In this document: one piece after another, positions 42,800 to 51,287 of the stretch | Layout of the letters: the number at the start of each line of letters is the position of its first letter | Numbering within the stretch: position 1 is the stretch's first letter | Source: Geothrix sp. | Lineage (GTDB): Bacteria > Acidobacteriota > Holophagae > Holophagales > Holophagaceae | NCBI RefSeq assembly: GCF_020622065.1 | Contig: NZ_JAHRYQ010000001.1 | Location: 124,001-188,000 of the forward strand | Direction: 5' to 3' | DNA: 64,000 nucleotides | Translations under genes and position numbers: made by a program | The notes under the pieces: model-generated | Seen by the model: only the letters and a program-made list of their open reading frames with translations | Databases searched by the model: none | Told to the model about the DNA's origin: nothing

Positions 42800-43105
42800 T
42801 CAGAGGCCTGGGTGCACCGGGGCGCCGGCCTCGGTCCCCACCACTGTGATCCAGGGGCGCACCCGCCAGTGGCGCACCAGGCCGTGCAGCACATAGGGAT
42901 CCGCCGCCGCGAACTTCTGGGCTGCCGCGGCCGAATCCCCCTGGAAGAGGAGGAGGGCCGAATCGACGGGCTCGGCCAGGGCTCCGCCCAGCAGCAGCTC
43001 ACCCCGGGCGTGGGCCTCCCACGCGAGGGCGAGGTGCTCGTCCCGGAACTCCGCCCGCCGTTCCAGGTATTCCGCGCCGACCTCGTAGACCAGAAGGAAA
43101 TGCAT
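42800..43105 (-). CDS. YCII-like protein
   Basis: 101 aa. It begins MHFLLVYEVGAEYLERRAEFRDEHLALAWEAHARGELLLGGALAEP and contains FAAADPYVLHGLVRHWRVRPW, matching the YciI dimeric ferredoxin-like fold with its conserved His and Asp. Function is not established. It is separated from the DoxX gene by about 120 nt. Confidence 0.92.
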   Translation of the reverse strand: MHFLLVYEVGAEYLERRAEFRDEHLALAWEAHARGELLLGGALAEPVDSALLLFQGDSAAAAQKFAAADPYVLHGLVRHWRVRPWITVVGTEAGAPVHPGL

Positions 43106-43232
43106 GATGGACCTCGGGGGAGAAAGACCGATCCCGGAATGGGCGACTGCTAGCCGATAAAGATGGGGCCAGGAGCGTCTTGGTGCCCGGGGAGAGGAAG
43201 GATTTTTCCGGGTCGCCCTGAAATGCGCCCCC

Positions 43233-43697
43233 TCAGCGGACCAGGGGGCGGTTGAGTTCCGTGCGCCAGGTGGCCGGATCGGGCCCCGATTCCGGGCCGG
43301 CGACATAGCATTCCCAGAGGTCCGGCGCGGGCGTGTGGCCTTCGGCGGCGATCCAGACCTCGAACTCCCGCCAGGCGGATCCCAGGCCTTCGTAGCCGCC
43401 CTGGTAGGTCGTCCGGGCCACCGTCGCCGTGGGCAGGTGCCCGGGCATGACGCGGCCCGCTGGAACCACCGTTCCCTTGATGGGCACCCCGAGTTCGAAG
43501 TCGAAGCGCTCGGGATCCATCCGCAGGTGGTGCGAGAAGAAGGGCCCGGTGGGGGCGAGGCCCTGGTCGGCCACGGTGGCCATCAGTTCGGCGAGGCCGG
43601 GGCCCATGACGGCCTGGATCTCCGCCCGGGGGATGGTGAAGCGGATGATGGCGGCGGACTGGGCCACGATGTGCAGGATCCTCGGGGCCTCGAGCAT
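43233..43697 (-). CDS. GyrI-like small-molecule-binding domain protein
   Basis: 154 aa from ATG 43697 with GGGAGG upstream. The fold resembles the SOUL/GyrI-like effector domain: ILHIVAQSAAIIRFTIPRAEIQAVMGPGL, GPFFSHHLRMDPERFDFELGVPI, TVARTTYQGGYEGLGSAWREFEVWIAAEGH, DLWECYVAGPES. There is no DNA-binding domain, so it probably binds a lipophilic ligand or sequesters it. The next 200 nt (43698-43897) are AT-rich and likely a divergent promoter region. Confidence 0.88.
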   Translation of the reverse strand: MLEAPRILHIVAQSAAIIRFTIPRAEIQAVMGPGLAELMATVADQGLAPTGPFFSHHLRMDPERFDFELGVPIKGTVVPAGRVMPGHLPTATVARTTYQGGYEGLGSAWREFEVWIAAEGHTPAPDLWECYVAGPESGPDPATWRTELNRPLVR

Positions 43698-43851
43698 GGG
43701 TCCTCCCTGGGTGGAATGAACCATAAGGCCGCGGCGCGATCTCGCCTGTAAATTCTGCCAAGGAGAGGGTGTTTTGTTTATATAAATAATTGACTTTAAA
43801 TATCTTGATTGAAACAAAAAAAGAAAAGAATGAAATAGCGCAACTCAATGG

Positions 43852-43879
43852 TTGTACTTGATCGGGCGCGGGCTAACTT
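43852..43879 (+). promoter_or_regulatory. Possible promoter of the SRPBCC-ArsR operon
   Basis: TTGTAC (43852-43857) and TAACTT (43874-43879) are 16 nt apart, 18 nt before the GTG start, in an AT-rich intergenic region. Confidence 0.4.
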
Positions 43880-43897
43880 GCCCTTCGGAGGTGGCCC

Positions 43898-44356
43898 GTG
43901 AGCCCATCGAGCCTCGATCGCATCGAGAAGGAGATCCTCCTGCGGGCGCCGCAGGCGCGCGTCTGGCAGGCGCTCGTGGATGCCGAGGCCTTCGGCGCCT
44001 GGTTCCGGGTGAAGCTGGAGCGCCCCTTCCTGCCCGGCCAGCACACCAGGGGCCCCATCACCTACCCGGGCTACGAGCACCTCACCATGGAGGTATGGGT
44101 GGAGCAGATGGTGGCCCAGAGGCTGTTCTCGTTCCGCTGGCACCCCGCCGCGGTCGATCCGGGGGTGGACTACTCGGGCGAGCCCACCACGCTCGTCGAG
44201 TTCCGGCTCGAAGCGGTGCCCGAGGGGACGCGGCTCACGGTGGTCGAATCGGGCTTCGACCAGATCCCCGCGACCCGGCGTGAGGCGGCCTTCCGGATGA
44301 ACAGCGGGGGGTGGGCCGAGCAGCTGGGCAACCTCCAGCGCCATGTCGCCGGGTGA
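43898..44356 (+). CDS. SRPBCC/AHSA1-type domain protein
   Basis: 152 aa from GTG 43898 with CGGAGG upstream. START-like fold: IEKEILLRAPQARVWQALVDAEAFGAWFRVKLE, PGYEHLTMEVWVEQMVAQRLFSFRWHP, TTLVEFRLEAVPEGTRLTVVESGFDQIP and GWAEQLGNLQRHV. These proteins bind hydrophobic ligands. It precedes an ArsR-type regulator, a frequent pairing. Confidence 0.92.
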   Translation: MSPSSLDRIEKEILLRAPQARVWQALVDAEAFGAWFRVKLERPFLPGQHTRGPITYPGYEHLTMEVWVEQMVAQRLFSFRWHPAAVDPGVDYSGEPTTLVEFRLEAVPEGTRLTVVESGFDQIPATRREAAFRMNSGGWAEQLGNLQRHVAG

Positions 44357-44363
44357 GGGCGGC

Positions 44364-44714
44364 ATGCATGTCCCCGTCCCGATCCCCGTCCACATCCCCG
44401 TCCGGGAGGCCGCCCCGCTCTTCGCGGCCCTGGGCGATCGGACGCGGCTGCAGCTGGTGGCCCGCCTCTGCTCCGGTGGACCCCTCTCGATCTCGGGTCT
44501 GAGCCGCTCCGCCGCCGTGTCCCGACAGGCCATCACCAAGCACCTCGGCGTGCTGTCCGAAGCCGGCCTGGTACGAAGCCGACGCCAGGGGCGCGAGTGC
44601 ATCTGGGAGCTCGAACCCAGACGCCTCGATGATGCGCACCGGTACCTCGAGCGCATCTCGCGGCAGTGGGACGACGCCCTGGATCGCCTCCGGGTCTTCG
44701 TCGAGCGCCCGTAA
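44364..44714 (+). CDS. ArsR-type winged-helix regulator paired with SRPBCC protein
   Basis: 116 aa from ATG 44364 (GAGGG upstream); ATG 44343 would overlap the previous gene and lacks a site. The domain is AAPLFAALGDRTRLQLVARLCSGGPLSISGLSRSAAVSRQAITKHLGVLSEAGLVRSRRQGRECIWEL. No metal-binding cysteine pair is visible, so it is unlikely to sense arsenic. In this arrangement the regulator usually controls its SRPBCC partner. Confidence 0.9.
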   Translation: MHVPVPIPVHIPVREAAPLFAALGDRTRLQLVARLCSGGPLSISGLSRSAAVSRQAITKHLGVLSEAGLVRSRRQGRECIWELEPRRLDDAHRYLERISRQWDDALDRLRVFVERP

Positions 44715-44761
44715 ACGATCCCAGCTTCCGGGCGTAGCTCAACTTCAGCCCGGAGACCCGC

Positions 44762-45658
44762 ATGAAGCCCCTCTTTTTCAATGAAGACAAGGGCCTTCGA
44801 AACGGCTGGTGGGCGCTCATCTACCTCGCCCTCCTGGCGGGTTGCCTCGCCGGCTTCCAGCTGCTTCTGGTCCCCGGGCTCAAGCGGCTCGGCCTCCGCA
44901 GCGGGGACTGGGTGGTGGGGCTGCTCTTCGGGCTGTCCCTGCTGGCGGCCTGGATCTGCACGCGGTTGCGCAAGGAGTCCCTCGCCAGCACCGGGTGGCG
45001 GCTGGACGGCCGGTGGGCCAGGGAATTCGCCTGGGGCACCCTGCTGGGCATCGGCGTGATGGTGTTGGCGGCCGGCCTGCTCTGGAGCGTGGGTGGCGTG
45101 ACCTGGGAGTTGGATCCCGCCCGCAGCTTTCGGGCCCTCAGCCGGGGGTTCGTGGTGTTCGCGCTGGTGGCCTGCTGGGAGGAGAACCTGTTCCGGGGCT
45201 TCGTCTTCCAGCGCCTGCTGGACGGCGTGGGCGCCTGGCCCGCGCAGGTGATCCTCGCCCTCTTCTTCGGGCTCGCCCACTGGGGCAACCCCGGCATGCA
45301 CGGCGCGACGAAGCTCTGGGCCACCCTCGACATCGCCCTTGCCGCCGTGTTCGTGGGCCTGGGCTATCTCCGCACCCGCAGCCTGGCCTTGCCCATCGGC
45401 ATCCACCTGGGCTGGAACTGGACTCAAGGCACGGTCCTCGGCTTCGGGGTCAGCGGCACCACAGCCCCGCACGGCTGGGTGCGGCCGGTCTTCCAGGGCC
45501 GGCCGGAGTGGATGAGCGGCGGGGCCTTCGGGCTGGAAGCCAGCGTCTTCGGCGTGATCGCCGTCCTGGTGGGCATCGCCCTGCTTTGGTGCTGGAAAGG
45601 CCGCGGCGCGGCTCCCATCGGCGCCGTGCCGGAGCCCTGGCACCCCGAGTCGGCTTAG
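44762..45658 (+). CDS. CPBP-family intramembrane metalloprotease
   Basis: 298 aa, about eight helices. The three CPBP motifs are present: E140-E141xxxR145 (CWEENLFRGFVFQRLL), FxxxH (H173 in LALFFGLAHWGNPG) and HxxxN (H215, N219 in IGIHLGWNW). The family includes Rce1-like prenyl-protein proteases and bacteriocin-immunity proteins. The substrate is unknown. ATG 44762 follows a gap of 47 nt with a weak hairpin. Confidence 0.92.
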   Translation: MKPLFFNEDKGLRNGWWALIYLALLAGCLAGFQLLLVPGLKRLGLRSGDWVVGLLFGLSLLAAWICTRLRKESLASTGWRLDGRWAREFAWGTLLGIGVMVLAAGLLWSVGGVTWELDPARSFRALSRGFVVFALVACWEENLFRGFVFQRLLDGVGAWPAQVILALFFGLAHWGNPGMHGATKLWATLDIALAAVFVGLGYLRTRSLALPIGIHLGWNWTQGTVLGFGVSGTTAPHGWVRPVFQGRPEWMSGGAFGLEASVFGVIAVLVGIALLWCWKGRGAAPIGAVPEPWHPESA

Positions 45659-45672
45659 GCGGGCTCAGATCT

Positions 45673-45990
45673 TCAGCCTTTGGAGCCGGGCTCCTTCTTG
45701 GGGGGCTTGCGGCGCCGCTCGGGCTTCTTGGCCTTGGCGGGGGGCTGGGTGGCGCTGTCGTACAGGCTCTCCAGGCGGATGGCCTTGGCCGAGGTGTCCG
45801 CCGCCTTGTGGATCTCCTTCAGCACCGAGGCCACCAGCTCCAGATCCGCGCCCTCGCCTTTTAGCAGCTCCTGGAAGGCCGCCGATTTCAGTGCCTCCAG
45901 CCGCTTGGACTGGCGCTTGCCCGCCGCCCAGGTCAGCAGCTTGGAGAACAGCTCGTAGCCGAGCCTGAGTTCCGGGGTGGGGAGGGACAT
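45673..45990 (-). CDS. Hypothetical protein with Lys-rich tail
   Basis: 105 aa. A helical N-terminal part (RLGYELFSKLLTWAAGKRQSKRLEALKSAAFQELLKGEGADLELVASVLKEIHKAADTSAKAIRLESLY) is followed by a basic, Pro/Lys-rich tail (PPAKAKKPERRRKPPKKEPGSKG). No membrane segment. It may bind nucleic acid or another protein; family not recognised. Convergent with the CPBP gene. Confidence 0.7.
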   Translation of the reverse strand: MSLPTPELRLGYELFSKLLTWAAGKRQSKRLEALKSAAFQELLKGEGADLELVASVLKEIHKAADTSAKAIRLESLYDSATQPPAKAKKPERRRKPPKKEPGSKG

Positions 45991-46039
45991 GGGGCCATGC
46001 TACCGGAAGCGATGCGCCAGGGCGTGTCCACTCGGGCCT

Positions 46040-47065
46040 TCAGGAGGGCGGCGCGCCGGAGAGCCGGACCGTCGAGGGCAACCCGGAAGACGCGTCCTCC
46101 GCCAGGACCGACCAGGCCAGGGCCCCGCAGTAGCCATGCTGGCGGGCCAGCGCCACGATCTGGGCCGGGTTCAGGCGGGAATTCCGGGTGGGGTACTCCC
46201 CCAGCAGCAGGGGCCGGTCCAGGCCCAGGTGCGCCACCGGGCGGTCCAGGGGAGAGACCGCATCGTGCAGGTCGTACCAGTGGATCTGATAGAGGTCCAG
46301 GCCGATGCCGCGCACCAGAGGCAGCCCCCGGGCAGTGCCGAGCCCCACGGTCACGGGCCGGTCTCCGTGGCGATGGGCCAGCTCCGCCATCCGCCGCAGG
46401 CGGGCCCGGAGCGTCCAGGGCGGGACGCCGGTCCCCTCCCACCCCATTCCGAACGCGGCCCACTCCGGTTCGTTGAAGAGATCCCAGGCGAGGAGGGCGG
46501 GGTGCCGTCCGTACCGCTGGAACACGGGCGCCAGCACCCGGTCCTCCAGGGCCTGCCATTGGTCCGGGTCGCGGAGCCAAGCGCTTCGGCCCCCCAGCTG
46601 CACCCCCTGGGTCCACTGGGCCGGCGCGCAGAGGAGGAAATCGAAGCAGACGGGCAGGAGCCGAAGGCCGTGGTCCGCGGCCAGGGCGAAGGCCAGGTCG
46701 AGGTCGGGGAAGACGCGGGAATCCAGGCCCAGGGGCCGTCCGGCCGGATCCGTGGCGATGCCCGAGCGCCCATCCGCGAACAGGAACCAGCGGAGGCAGG
46801 TGATCCCGTCCTGCTTCAGCGCGGCGAAAGCCTGCCGGGTCCGCGCGAGGTTTCCCGGCGCCGCGATGCCCCCCTCGGGATGCCAGGCGTTGCTTCCAAA
46901 ATCGTTGCCGCAGGAGAGCCACGGGAGGTTCGCGCCCAGGAGGAAGCCCTCCCCCAGGTCCGCCGCTGGCGGGGTTTCCGGTCGTGCCACCTCAGGCCGG
47001 AGCGCCCGGAGCCTCTGGAGGAGCGCCCAGCTCCAGCCCGCGGCACCCCAGGCGGCCCGCCTCAA
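46040..47065 (-). CDS. Glycoside-hydrolase-family-5-like protein
   Basis: 341 aa. TIM-barrel features of clan GH-A: GFLLGANLPWLSCGNDFGSNAW, LKQDGITCLRWFLFADGR, the acid/base Glu in LLAWDLFNEPEW (E199) and the putative nucleophile Glu in LLLGEYPT (E290), with IHWYD between. No obvious signal peptide. Substrate is not predictable; the family acts on beta-glycans. It overlaps the cupin gene by 4 nt, so the two are coupled. Confidence 0.8.
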   Translation of the reverse strand: MRRAAWGAAGWSWALLQRLRALRPEVARPETPPAADLGEGFLLGANLPWLSCGNDFGSNAWHPEGGIAAPGNLARTRQAFAALKQDGITCLRWFLFADGRSGIATDPAGRPLGLDSRVFPDLDLAFALAADHGLRLLPVCFDFLLCAPAQWTQGVQLGGRSAWLRDPDQWQALEDRVLAPVFQRYGRHPALLAWDLFNEPEWAAFGMGWEGTGVPPWTLRARLRRMAELAHRHGDRPVTVGLGTARGLPLVRGIGLDLYQIHWYDLHDAVSPLDRPVAHLGLDRPLLLGEYPTRNSRLNPAQIVALARQHGYCGALAWSVLAEDASSGLPSTVRLSGAPPS

Positions 47066-47466
47066 GATTCGTCACCTCCGACGGCGCCCGGAAGCGGCAG
47101 GGGGCGCAGCTGCTCGGCGAGGGTGCGGGTCTTCTCCATCGTCACCTCCCCGGTGTGCAGGGTCGTCTTCCGCTCGATGAGCAGGACATGGCACTCCTCC
47201 TCGGCAACCGGGTTGTGGCGCGTGCCCTTGGGCACGATGAACAGATCGCCCTCGCCAAGCTCCACGGCCCCGTCCTCCAGCTCAATCCGCAAGTGCCCCA
47301 TGAGGATGAAGAACAGCTCGTCCTCGTGCTCGTGGCTGTGCCAGGTCAGGGAGCCGTGCAGCTTGGCCACCTTCACATAGGCATCATCAAGCTCGCCGAT
47401 CACGCGGGGAGACCAGAACTCGGTCAGGGCGCGGGCGGCGGTCCCGGGGGAGAGGCGGGTCAGCAT
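47062..47466 (-). CDS. Cupin-domain protein
   Basis: 134 aa. The cupin metal motif is WHSHEHEDELFFILMGHLRIELEDG, followed by the second motif GDLFIVPKGTRHNPVAEEECHVLLIE. A metal site with three His and a Glu is therefore likely. The role may be sugar isomerase-like or a small-molecule sensor. It is upstream of and coupled to the GH5-like gene. Confidence 0.92.
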   Translation of the reverse strand: MLTRLSPGTAARALTEFWSPRVIGELDDAYVKVAKLHGSLTWHSHEHEDELFFILMGHLRIELEDGAVELGEGDLFIVPKGTRHNPVAEEECHVLLIERKTTLHTGEVTMEKTRTLAEQLRPLPLPGAVGGDES

Positions 47467-47530
47467 GAGGGCTCCAGGAACTCGGTGAAGGCGGGGGGTC
47501 GGGCCGGGCGCCGCGGCTCGGGCTGGGAGA

Positions 47531-47998
47531 TCAGAACACGAGCTTGTAGAGGTTCGACCGATTGTCCTTGGCCACGCCCAGGATCTGGGAACCCCGCCCC
47601 TCGCCGGGCGTCCGGTAGAAATCCATCCACAGGATGGTGCCCTGGCTGCCCCTCAGCTCCGTGACCGCGTGGTACATGCCGAGGACATGCGCCACATAGT
47701 AGCCCGGCCCGTAGACCTGATCCCAGGCCGCCGAAAGGGTGTTCTTGTCTAGCGTCGCGGGGTTGGGTTCGATGAAGGAATAGGGGCCCATGCATACCTC
47801 GCCCGTCGCCAGCGGCACCGAGATCGTGCCCGACTTGCCGAGCCCGACGAACGCCACCTTGGCGATCAGGGGCTGGCTGGACGCGCCCGGTGCAGGCACC
47901 GGCGCAGTCTGGACCGGGTAGAGCTTCCCCGTGACCGAACAGCCCACCGTCAACCCCAAGCCCAGCCCCAGGCTCAGTACCGAAGCGATCCCTCTCAT
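47531..47998 (-). CDS. Lipoprotein of unknown function
   Basis: 155 aa from ATG 47998 behind GGAGG. The signal sequence ends in lipobox LTVGC. The mature part has beta-rich stretches (IAKVAFVGLGKSGTISVPLATGEVCMGPYSFIEP, YYVAHVLGMYHAVTELRGSQGTILWMDFYRTPGEGRGSQILGVAKDN). Family not recognised. It borders the AT-rich patch that starts near 48050; its own sequence is normal high GC. Confidence 0.85.
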   Translation of the reverse strand: MRGIASVLSLGLGLGLTVGCSVTGKLYPVQTAPVPAPGASSQPLIAKVAFVGLGKSGTISVPLATGEVCMGPYSFIEPNPATLDKNTLSAAWDQVYGPGYYVAHVLGMYHAVTELRGSQGTILWMDFYRTPGEGRGSQILGVAKDNRSNLYKLVF

Positions 47999-48280
47999 GT
48001 GACCTCCAGACCTGCAGAAGAAGAGAACGATGCAGAAAGCCATGGTTGAAGGGCGACTTGCAACGGCGGAAGAGGGAATGAGGGCGATTAGAGGATGAAA
48101 TCATGCCGTTGTGGGCTTATGAACATGATTAGTGCCAAATGAGTGAATTATGGTCGATCTGACGAGGAAGTGAAGGGAACTGGCCTGGCTTGAAAGTATT
48201 GACCTAAGTAGAGAGATAAGGGCATGAGAGAGAAAGGCGGTAATGTAGGTAGGGTCAGAGTTGAGAGTTAAGAAAATGTT
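47999..48280. other. Non-coding, AT-rich spacer
   Basis: No convincing gene is seen. From about 48100 the composition shifts sharply to A/T-rich, in contrast to the GC-rich DNA either side. It includes many short purine runs (GGAAGTGAAGGGAA, AGAGAGATAAGGG). No insertion-sequence ends or target-site duplications were recognised. Confidence 0.5.
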
Positions 48281-48676
48281 TCATTTAGGTTTTTGAAACA
48301 AATAAATTTGTCGTTGAATCTCATTACCCTCTCGCACTGCAGATGCCGACCACCATGTAATCCATGTGTATGTTATTGTCGCAATGACAATGAGGATGTT
48401 AAGAAATAACAATTTATTACTGAAACTTGCATTTTCCGAGGCAGACCTAGCCATCCCTTTCAATTTTTCTTGCGCGATTGTCGCGCTGAGCTTGCTTTGT
48501 AGAAGATTCAAATGAGCTTTTTCTAGTTCGCTTAGATCTGCCTCAACTCTTCTCGGATCATCCAATGGGTATCTGTTTGACTCGGTGATCTTCGCATTGA
48601 AGTAGGTGTTGTAGACATGCTCGAACTGGCGGAACTCGCGTTCGATATCAGGATTCTTGTTTTCTAATTGTTTCAT
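48281..48676 (-). CDS. Membrane protein of unknown function with atypical base composition
   Basis: 131 aa from ATG 48676. The N-terminal 85 residues are charged and helical (MKQLENKNPDIEREFRQFEHVYNTYFN; DLSELEKAHLNLLQSKLSATIAQEKLK), likely a coiled coil. One membrane segment follows (LLFLNILIVIATITYTWITWW) and a short tail. Codon use (AAA, TTT, ATT) is unlike the surrounding GC-rich genes, suggesting recent transfer. Function unknown. Confidence 0.7.
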   Translation of the reverse strand: MKQLENKNPDIEREFRQFEHVYNTYFNAKITESNRYPLDDPRRVEADLSELEKAHLNLLQSKLSATIAQEKLKGMARSASENASFSNKLLFLNILIVIATITYTWITWWSASAVREGNEIQRQIYLFQKPK

Positions 48677-48714
48677 GGTGTGAGCGTCCTAAATAAAATA
48701 GAATTAACAATAAA

Positions 48715-49149
48715 TTAAAGGTCGCTATTTTCGTCACTATGAACGCGGACCACCCAGGCTTGCCCAAGCCACGCGGCGGGCAGGTAGGCCAGCACGAGGT
48801 CGAGGGTGCTGAACCAGGCCGGGGCCGGGAGCATGAGGACGCTGGCCACGCCGCCCAGCAGGAAGAGTCCGCCCACCCCATAGGCGGGAAGGGCGGATCG
48901 GTTGGGCGCCAGCAGGCCCGCCACGAAGGCGCCGGAGAGCGTTCCCAGCGCGTGCGCCAGAAAGGGGAAGATGAAGTGCTTCGCCTCGAAGAGGTGTAGC
49001 GAAGCCTTCAACCCTTCGGTGGTTGTCACATCAGCCCCGGCCGGCGGGGGGATGACCTTGCCGCTGATGAGGATGAGGCCCCCGTTGACGAGGCTGCCGA
49101 CGACGAACCCGAGCAGCACCGCGAGGAGCAGGCGAAGAACCTTGGCCAT
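48715..49149 (-). CDS. Four-TM membrane protein
   Basis: 144 aa. The N-terminal helix (VLRLLLAVLLGFVVGSLVNGGLIL) is followed by a short loop with FEAKHFIFPFLAHALGTLSGAFVAGLLAPN, and two more helices. GC-rich and typical of the host, although its stop region lies in the AT-rich patch. Function unknown; possibly related to the next gene, another small membrane protein. Confidence 0.8.
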   Translation of the reverse strand: MAKVLRLLLAVLLGFVVGSLVNGGLILISGKVIPPPAGADVTTTEGLKASLHLFEAKHFIFPFLAHALGTLSGAFVAGLLAPNRSALPAYGVGGLFLLGGVASVLMLPAPAWFSTLDLVLAYLPAAWLGQAWVVRVHSDENSDL

Positions 49150-49217
49150 GGTGGGCCTCCAGGGGACAGGAGCCGGGGGGTCGGCCCGCGGGGGTGGGGC
49201 TGATCCTCATCGGACCC

Positions 49218-49622
49218 TCATGCTCCGTCCGCTGGGACGCGCGCCTGGCCCAGCCGGAGGCCCGCCCAGCAGGCGAAGGGACACGCCAGGATCATGGCGA
49301 CCTTGAACCAGGGCGCATACGGCAGCATGGCCAGGTTGAACAGCAACGCGCAGGCCAGCAGGCCCCCGACGACCGTCCCCGTCCTCCGGCTCCCGATCCG
49401 GGAGGCGACCCCGGTGGCGAGGAGGAAGGTCGCCCCCCAGGCGAAGACCACCACACCCAGCACCCAGCCCGGGTAGCGCCGCACATGGGCGGGGATGTCG
49501 CCATCAAAGGGGACGGGAAAGGGATGGACCACCGAGCTGAACAGCTCGACGCCGAGGACCAGGACGAAGGCCAGCGTCAGACCGGCCGCCACCGCCCCCA
49601 GAGATCGCAGGAATGCTTTCAT
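49218..49622 (-). CDS. Small multi-pass membrane protein
   Basis: 134 aa from ATG 49622. Four helices: LGAVAAGLTLAFVLVLGVELFSSVV, WVLGVVVFAWGATFLLATGVASRIG, GTVVGGLLACALLFNLAML and FKVAMILACPFACWAGLRLG. The loop HPFPVPFDGDIPAHVRRYPGW after helix 1 is polar. It resembles its neighbour in layout (helix, loop, three helices). No recognisable family. Confidence 0.75.
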   Translation of the reverse strand: MKAFLRSLGAVAAGLTLAFVLVLGVELFSSVVHPFPVPFDGDIPAHVRRYPGWVLGVVVFAWGATFLLATGVASRIGSRRTGTVVGGLLACALLFNLAMLPYAPWFKVAMILACPFACWAGLRLGQARVPADGA

Positions 49623-49692
49623 GCGCGCGCCCACCCATGAATCGAGGATCGTTTGGACACCATGATGCGCCCAATCCCCCGACGGCCGGGGA

Positions 49693-50076
49693 TCAAGCGT
49701 TGGGGCCCGATCCGGCCTGCAGGGCATCCAGGTGCCGGTCGGCGGCCTCGAGGCTGTCCAAGCTGTGGGCTTCGTACCCGGCGGCCTCAGAGACGCGGGT
49801 CACCTGCATCCGGCTGAGGGGGATCTTCACCACGCGGACAATGGGGCCGACACCCCGGAGCTTCAGGGCGGACTTGGCGCGGAGGAAGTCCTTGAAGCCC
49901 TCCTGGTCGGAGGGGTGGAGGGCGGAGATGTCGGTGACCACGCCGAAGCCCGGGTCCAGACGGCTGGCCTCGGCAAGGATGGCCTTCAGGCTCTCCTGGC
50001 GCTCGGTGCCTTCGAGATGGCCCGACAGCGTGATGTAGAGCCGGTTCCGGTGGGGATCGGAGGTCACGCGGAACAT
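49693..50076 (-). CDS. STAS-like domain protein
   Basis: 127 aa. The sequence LYITLSGHLEGTERQESLKAILAEASRLDPGFGVVTDISALHPSDQEGFKDFLRAKSAL fits a STAS/SpoIIAA-like fold with the beta-strand-Asp pattern. The usual phosphorylatable Ser is not clear, so it may be a stress-response or structural variant. It is 8 nt downstream of folE on the same strand. Confidence 0.75.
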   Translation of the reverse strand: MFRVTSDPHRNRLYITLSGHLEGTERQESLKAILAEASRLDPGFGVVTDISALHPSDQEGFKDFLRAKSALKLRGVGPIVRVVKIPLSRMQVTRVSEAAGYEAHSLDSLEAADRHLDALQAGSGPNA

Positions 50077-50084
50077 GGCGGCAC

Positions 50085-50648
50085 TCAGAGGCGGAAGGGG
50101 ACGGGGGGCTGCTGCTCCCAGGCGCCGCCCATGAGGGTGGTGCGCACGGGCACGCCCGGGGTCTTCACGCCGCGATGGCCCATGCAGGTGTGCACGGCCA
50201 CGAGCTGCACGCCCCAGGCGGCGGGGCGCAGGTGGGTGCGAAGGGCGTCGGCGATCTGCTGGGCCATGCGCTCCTGCACCTGCAGGCGCCAGGCATAGGC
50301 CTGCACCACGCGCACGAGCTTGCTGAGGCCCACGGTGCCGCCTTCTCCGGGCAAGTAGCCGATGGTGGCGTGGCCCTCGAAGGGCGCCAGGTGGTGCTCG
50401 CAGGTGCTCACGAAGGGGACGCGCTCGAGGATGACGGGCACGGGGGAGAGGTCACCGGGCAGGGGTTTCAGCTCGGTGGCCAAGTTGATGCCGTAGCCCG
50501 CCAGCCGCTCGGTCCAGAATTCGGCCACCCGGGCGGGCGTGTCCTTCAGCTCCGGCGCGTCCGAATCCTGTCCGAAGCTCCGCAACAGCGCGCGGACGGC
50601 GGCCTCGGCGGCGGCACGGTCGAAAGATGGGGGCATCGGGTCGGACAT
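50085..50648 (-). CDS. folE: GTP cyclohydrolase I
   Basis: 187 aa. The zinc ligands are C83 in the CEHH motif (VSTCEHHLAPF, with H86) and C154 (AVHTCMGHRGV). GYLPGEGGTVGLSKLVRVVQAYAWRLQVQERMAQQIADAL is the conserved core. FolE opens GTP to dihydroneopterin triphosphate, the first step to folate. Length is near that of E. coli FolE (222 aa) minus part of the N-terminal helix. Confidence 0.97.
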   Translation of the reverse strand: MSDPMPPSFDRAAAEAAVRALLRSFGQDSDAPELKDTPARVAEFWTERLAGYGINLATELKPLPGDLSPVPVILERVPFVSTCEHHLAPFEGHATIGYLPGEGGTVGLSKLVRVVQAYAWRLQVQERMAQQIADALRTHLRPAAWGVQLVAVHTCMGHRGVKTPGVPVRTTLMGGAWEQQPPVPFRL

Positions 50649-50720
50649 GGTCCGGTCAGTCTACGCCTAGCCGGGCTCCGCCAGACCCGACCGGACCCAG
50701 CGAGATTCAGCCAGGGACCT

Positions 50721-51197
50721 TCACCCCAGCAGGTTTAGGCCGGAACTCAGCAGCGCCTGCTGGCCGGCGGTGATGGCCTGCTGCTCGGCGGCCTTGGGGT
50801 CCTGGCTCTGGTCGTAGGCGTAGCGCACCAGGGCGGCCGTGGTGGAGGCAGGCGTGAGAGCCGCCGCCGACACCGGCAGGCCGTCCGTCGAGGGGGCCAG
50901 CAGGGCGGAGGTGCCGCCGCCCAGGGAGGCCAGCATGGCCTGCACGGCCCCGGGGCCGTTCCCGGACGAAGCCGAGGCGCCATAGGCGAGGGACACCAGG
51001 GCCGAGCTGCTGGACCCTCCGCTCAGGGCGGAGGCGGGATCCACTGGCCCGGCGCTGCTCAGCAGGGTCGCGGCCTGGGCGACCTGGGACTGGCTCGTGG
51101 CCATGCCCTGGCTGAGGGCCTGACTGGCGCTTCCGGTCCGGGCGAGGGTGTTCTGGTAGGCGTAGGCGCTGAGGACGCCCGTGACGCTCATGTCCAT
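50721..51197 (-). CDS. Ala/Ser-rich protein of unknown function
   Basis: 158 aa from ATG 51197 (GGGGAAGG upstream). The sequence is Ala/Ser/Gly-rich (MDMSVTGVLSAYAYQNTLARTG, SQALSQGMATSQSQVAQAATLLSSAG, ALVSLAYGASASSGN, ALVRYAYDQSQDPKAAEQQ). No signal peptide or Cys. The YAYQ/YAYDQ motifs recur at both ends. Not recognised; the composition resembles secreted or surface-assembly accessory proteins, which is only an impression. Confidence 0.65.
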   Translation of the reverse strand: MDMSVTGVLSAYAYQNTLARTGSASQALSQGMATSQSQVAQAATLLSSAGPVDPASALSGGSSSSALVSLAYGASASSGNGPGAVQAMLASLGGGTSALLAPSTDGLPVSAAALTPASTTAALVRYAYDQSQDPKAAEQQAITAGQQALLSSGLNLLG

Positions 51198-51287
51198 GCC
51201 TTCCCCTTCCCACCGCCTCATCGGCCGGTCCACCCGCAAGGATGAGGCGCCCGGGGGGCCGGAACAAGATCGGTAAATACAGCCGGG

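Noticed and set aside
36000-50000. A phage-defence island among the small minus-strand genes
   Set aside because: The genes are recognisable metabolic, stress or membrane proteins; no nuclease-helicase, toxin-antitoxin or CBASS-type signatures were found.
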